The position numbers and the translations under genes are program-made. A DNA stretch of 64,000 nucleotides from contig MCFE01000055.1 in NCBI GenBank assembly GCA_002104905.1, positions 1 to 64,000 on the forward strand. Direction: 5' to 3'. This document shows, one piece after another, positions 62,813 to 64,000 of this stretch. The notes beneath the pieces were generated by a model. That model was given only the letters and a program-made list of their open reading frames with translations. It searched no databases and was not told the origin of the DNA. This stretch comes from Basidiobolus meristosporus CBS 931.73. Lineage: Eukaryota; Basidiobolomycota; Basidiobolomycetes; Basidiobolales; Basidiobolaceae. Position 1 is the first letter of the stretch. Each line of letters opens with the position of its first letter.

Positions 62813-64000
62813 ATGTCTTTGAAGGTTCGCTCTCAGTTGACCATTTGCTTTCCAGTATGTTTGATCTAATGGCTCCACTTTTCAATAGAAACTTTTTGCA
62901 GCTGTTGCCATTTTGGCTGTTGGTGCCACCCAGATCAGTGCCATTTGCGAGAATTTCAAGGCCAATTGTCCTGCCGAAGCTCCCTGCTGTAAAGACGGGT
63001 GGTGTAGTAATGACCCACTCTTCTGCTCACCATCGAACTGTCGTCCGTTAGATAGTTTCTCCCCAGAAAGTTGCTACCCAAGAGCTTTGTGTGTAAATGC
63101 CCTTCATGAATTCGATAATACAAAGATTGCCGGTACAAACTTCACTGGGGATCCAGCAGTCGCTGATTGGACTTCTGATTTTACACCTTCCAACGTACGC
63201 GCTGAAAACGGACAGTTAGTTCTTTTTATGCCACTTGACAGTAAGGTGAACAGCTTCGGTAATACTCAAGGATTTGGTGCCACTGTCTCTGCAGTCAGGT
63301 AAAATGATGCATCTGTCGTACCCACTATAATGCACATTTCTCATCACTCTTATCCAGATGGTTCGATTATGGTAAGGTTTCTGCTAGAATCAAGAGTGCT
63401 TCTATCAGCAAGGGCGTTGTCTCCTCCTTCATTGTAAGATGTCAAGTCCTTCACTCATCCTCGATTCTTATTAAGTTTTATGCCACTTCGCAGGTGCGAA
63501 ACTTTGAAGGTGATGAGATTGACTTCGAGTGGGTTGGCGGATATCCTAATCGCGTCGAGTCCAACTACTATTACGGAAATGATCACGACTACTCCAACGG
63601 TGATAAACACGACGTTGGTGCAAATACTGCTGAAGATTTTCATACATACATGATTGAATGGCAACCGGACTTTATCACGTGGTCCGTCGATGACAAAGTC
63701 GTCCGTACCGTTAGCAAGGCTAACACATTGAACGCCACTACCAATGCTTACCTGTATCCTCAACGAATGGCTCGTGTCCAGTTAGGCCTCTGGGATGGTG
63801 GCCGTGGAAGCGAAGGAACCAAGGAATGGGCCGGAGGCGAAACTGATTGGTCTGACCCCAACCGCGTGTATAGCATGTATGTTGACTGGGTGAAAATTGA
63901 ATGCAAGTACGGGGGCAATGAAACTGTTGTGTGGACCACACCTACACACAGCCAAGCCACTGCTGTGACTACACTTGGTAGTGGTAATCCTCAAGCCACT
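62813..64000 (+). CDS. CRH-type GH16 cell-wall transglycosylase, 3'-truncated by window edge
   Basis: Exons 62813-62824, 62889-63298, 63358-63433 and 63494 onward, in phase. The signal peptide is MSLKKLFAAVAILAVGATQISA. A Cys-rich module follows (ENFKANCPAEAPCCKDGWCS ... CYPRALCVN), like the CBM18-like head of Crh/Utr2 proteins. GH16 core: GFGATVSAVRWFDYGKVSAR, catalytic EIDFEW (ExDxxE), YYYGNDHDYSNGD, FHTYMIEWQPDFITWSVDDK, QLGLWDGGRGSEGTKEWAGG. CRH enzymes cross-link chitin to beta-glucan in the fungal wall. The Ser/Thr-rich C-terminus and any GPI signal lie beyond the window. An alternative donor after FP (about 62863) would lengthen the N-terminus. Confidence 0.95.

Overview
This is a gene-dense, intron-rich stretch of a fungal nuclear genome. 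Many genes are built from short exons separated by introns of roughly 45-90 bases with GTAAG/GTATG-type donors. The gene content is fungal: a CRH-type cell-wall glucan/chitin transglycosylase, GUP1, a YMC-type mitochondrial carrier, a WC-2-type GATA factor and a TauD-like sulfonate dioxygenase. A RABL6-type GTPase and an AZUL-domain ubiquitin ligase, which I associate more with animals and early-branching fungi than with yeasts, suggest a zygomycete-grade fungus. I cannot name the species. For spliced genes the coordinates are the outer coding limits; exon boundaries I reconstructed by reading-frame phase and family conservation are given in the evidence.

Layout. 1-556: 3'-truncated AZUL-domain ubiquitin ligase (minus). 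1.66-7.0 kb: divergent spliceosome genes CWC22 (minus) and CDC5/CEF1 (plus). 8.0-14.7 kb: GPN2 (minus), SFT2 (plus), RABL6-like (minus), mitochondrial carrier (minus). 15.6-16.4 kb: unrecognised protein. 16.9-21.4 kb: PRP16 DEAH helicase (minus). 22.7-29.5 kb: DUF1295 membrane protein (plus), GUP1 (minus), ALG2 (plus). 29.9-33.9 kb: a decayed Mor2/Tao3/Furry fragment, intact RPL39, a decayed tRNase Z. 34.3-37.1 kb: nucleolar FKBP and NAP1 (plus). 38.2-48.5 kb: SH3-TBC Rab-GAP (minus), SOF1 (plus), DNAJC17/Cwf23-like (minus), RPS17 (plus), NIMA-family kinase (plus), a decayed thioredoxin and a small acidic protein (minus). 49.0-54.6 kb: IDP1 (plus), a decayed USP39/SAD1, RAD51 (plus). 55.2-64 kb: TauD-like dioxygenase (plus), DGAT1-like acyltransferase (minus), GATA factor (minus), CRH/GH16 (plus, runs off the end).

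Most genes are housekeeping. Four intact ones serve the spliceosome (CWC22, CDC5, PRP16, DNAJC17) and three serve ribosomes or their assembly (RPL39, RPS17, SOF1). GPN2, SFT2, the TBC protein, ALG2, GUP1 and DGAT1 cover GTPase assembly, membrane traffic, glycosylation and lipid synthesis. No operon-like or phage-like system is present.

The most interesting signal is what lies between the intact genes. At least four relics of normally single-copy, conserved genes (Mor2/Tao3, tRNase Z, USP39/SAD1, thioredoxin), and perhaps a fifth (an FKBP-like scrap), keep recognisable exons and splice sites but carry stops, frame breaks, internal deletions or lost catalytic residues. That pattern is what one expects when a duplicated or hybrid genome is losing redundant copies. 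A second recurring trait is a coding exon consisting only of ATG (RABL6, RPL39, RPS17, SOF1).
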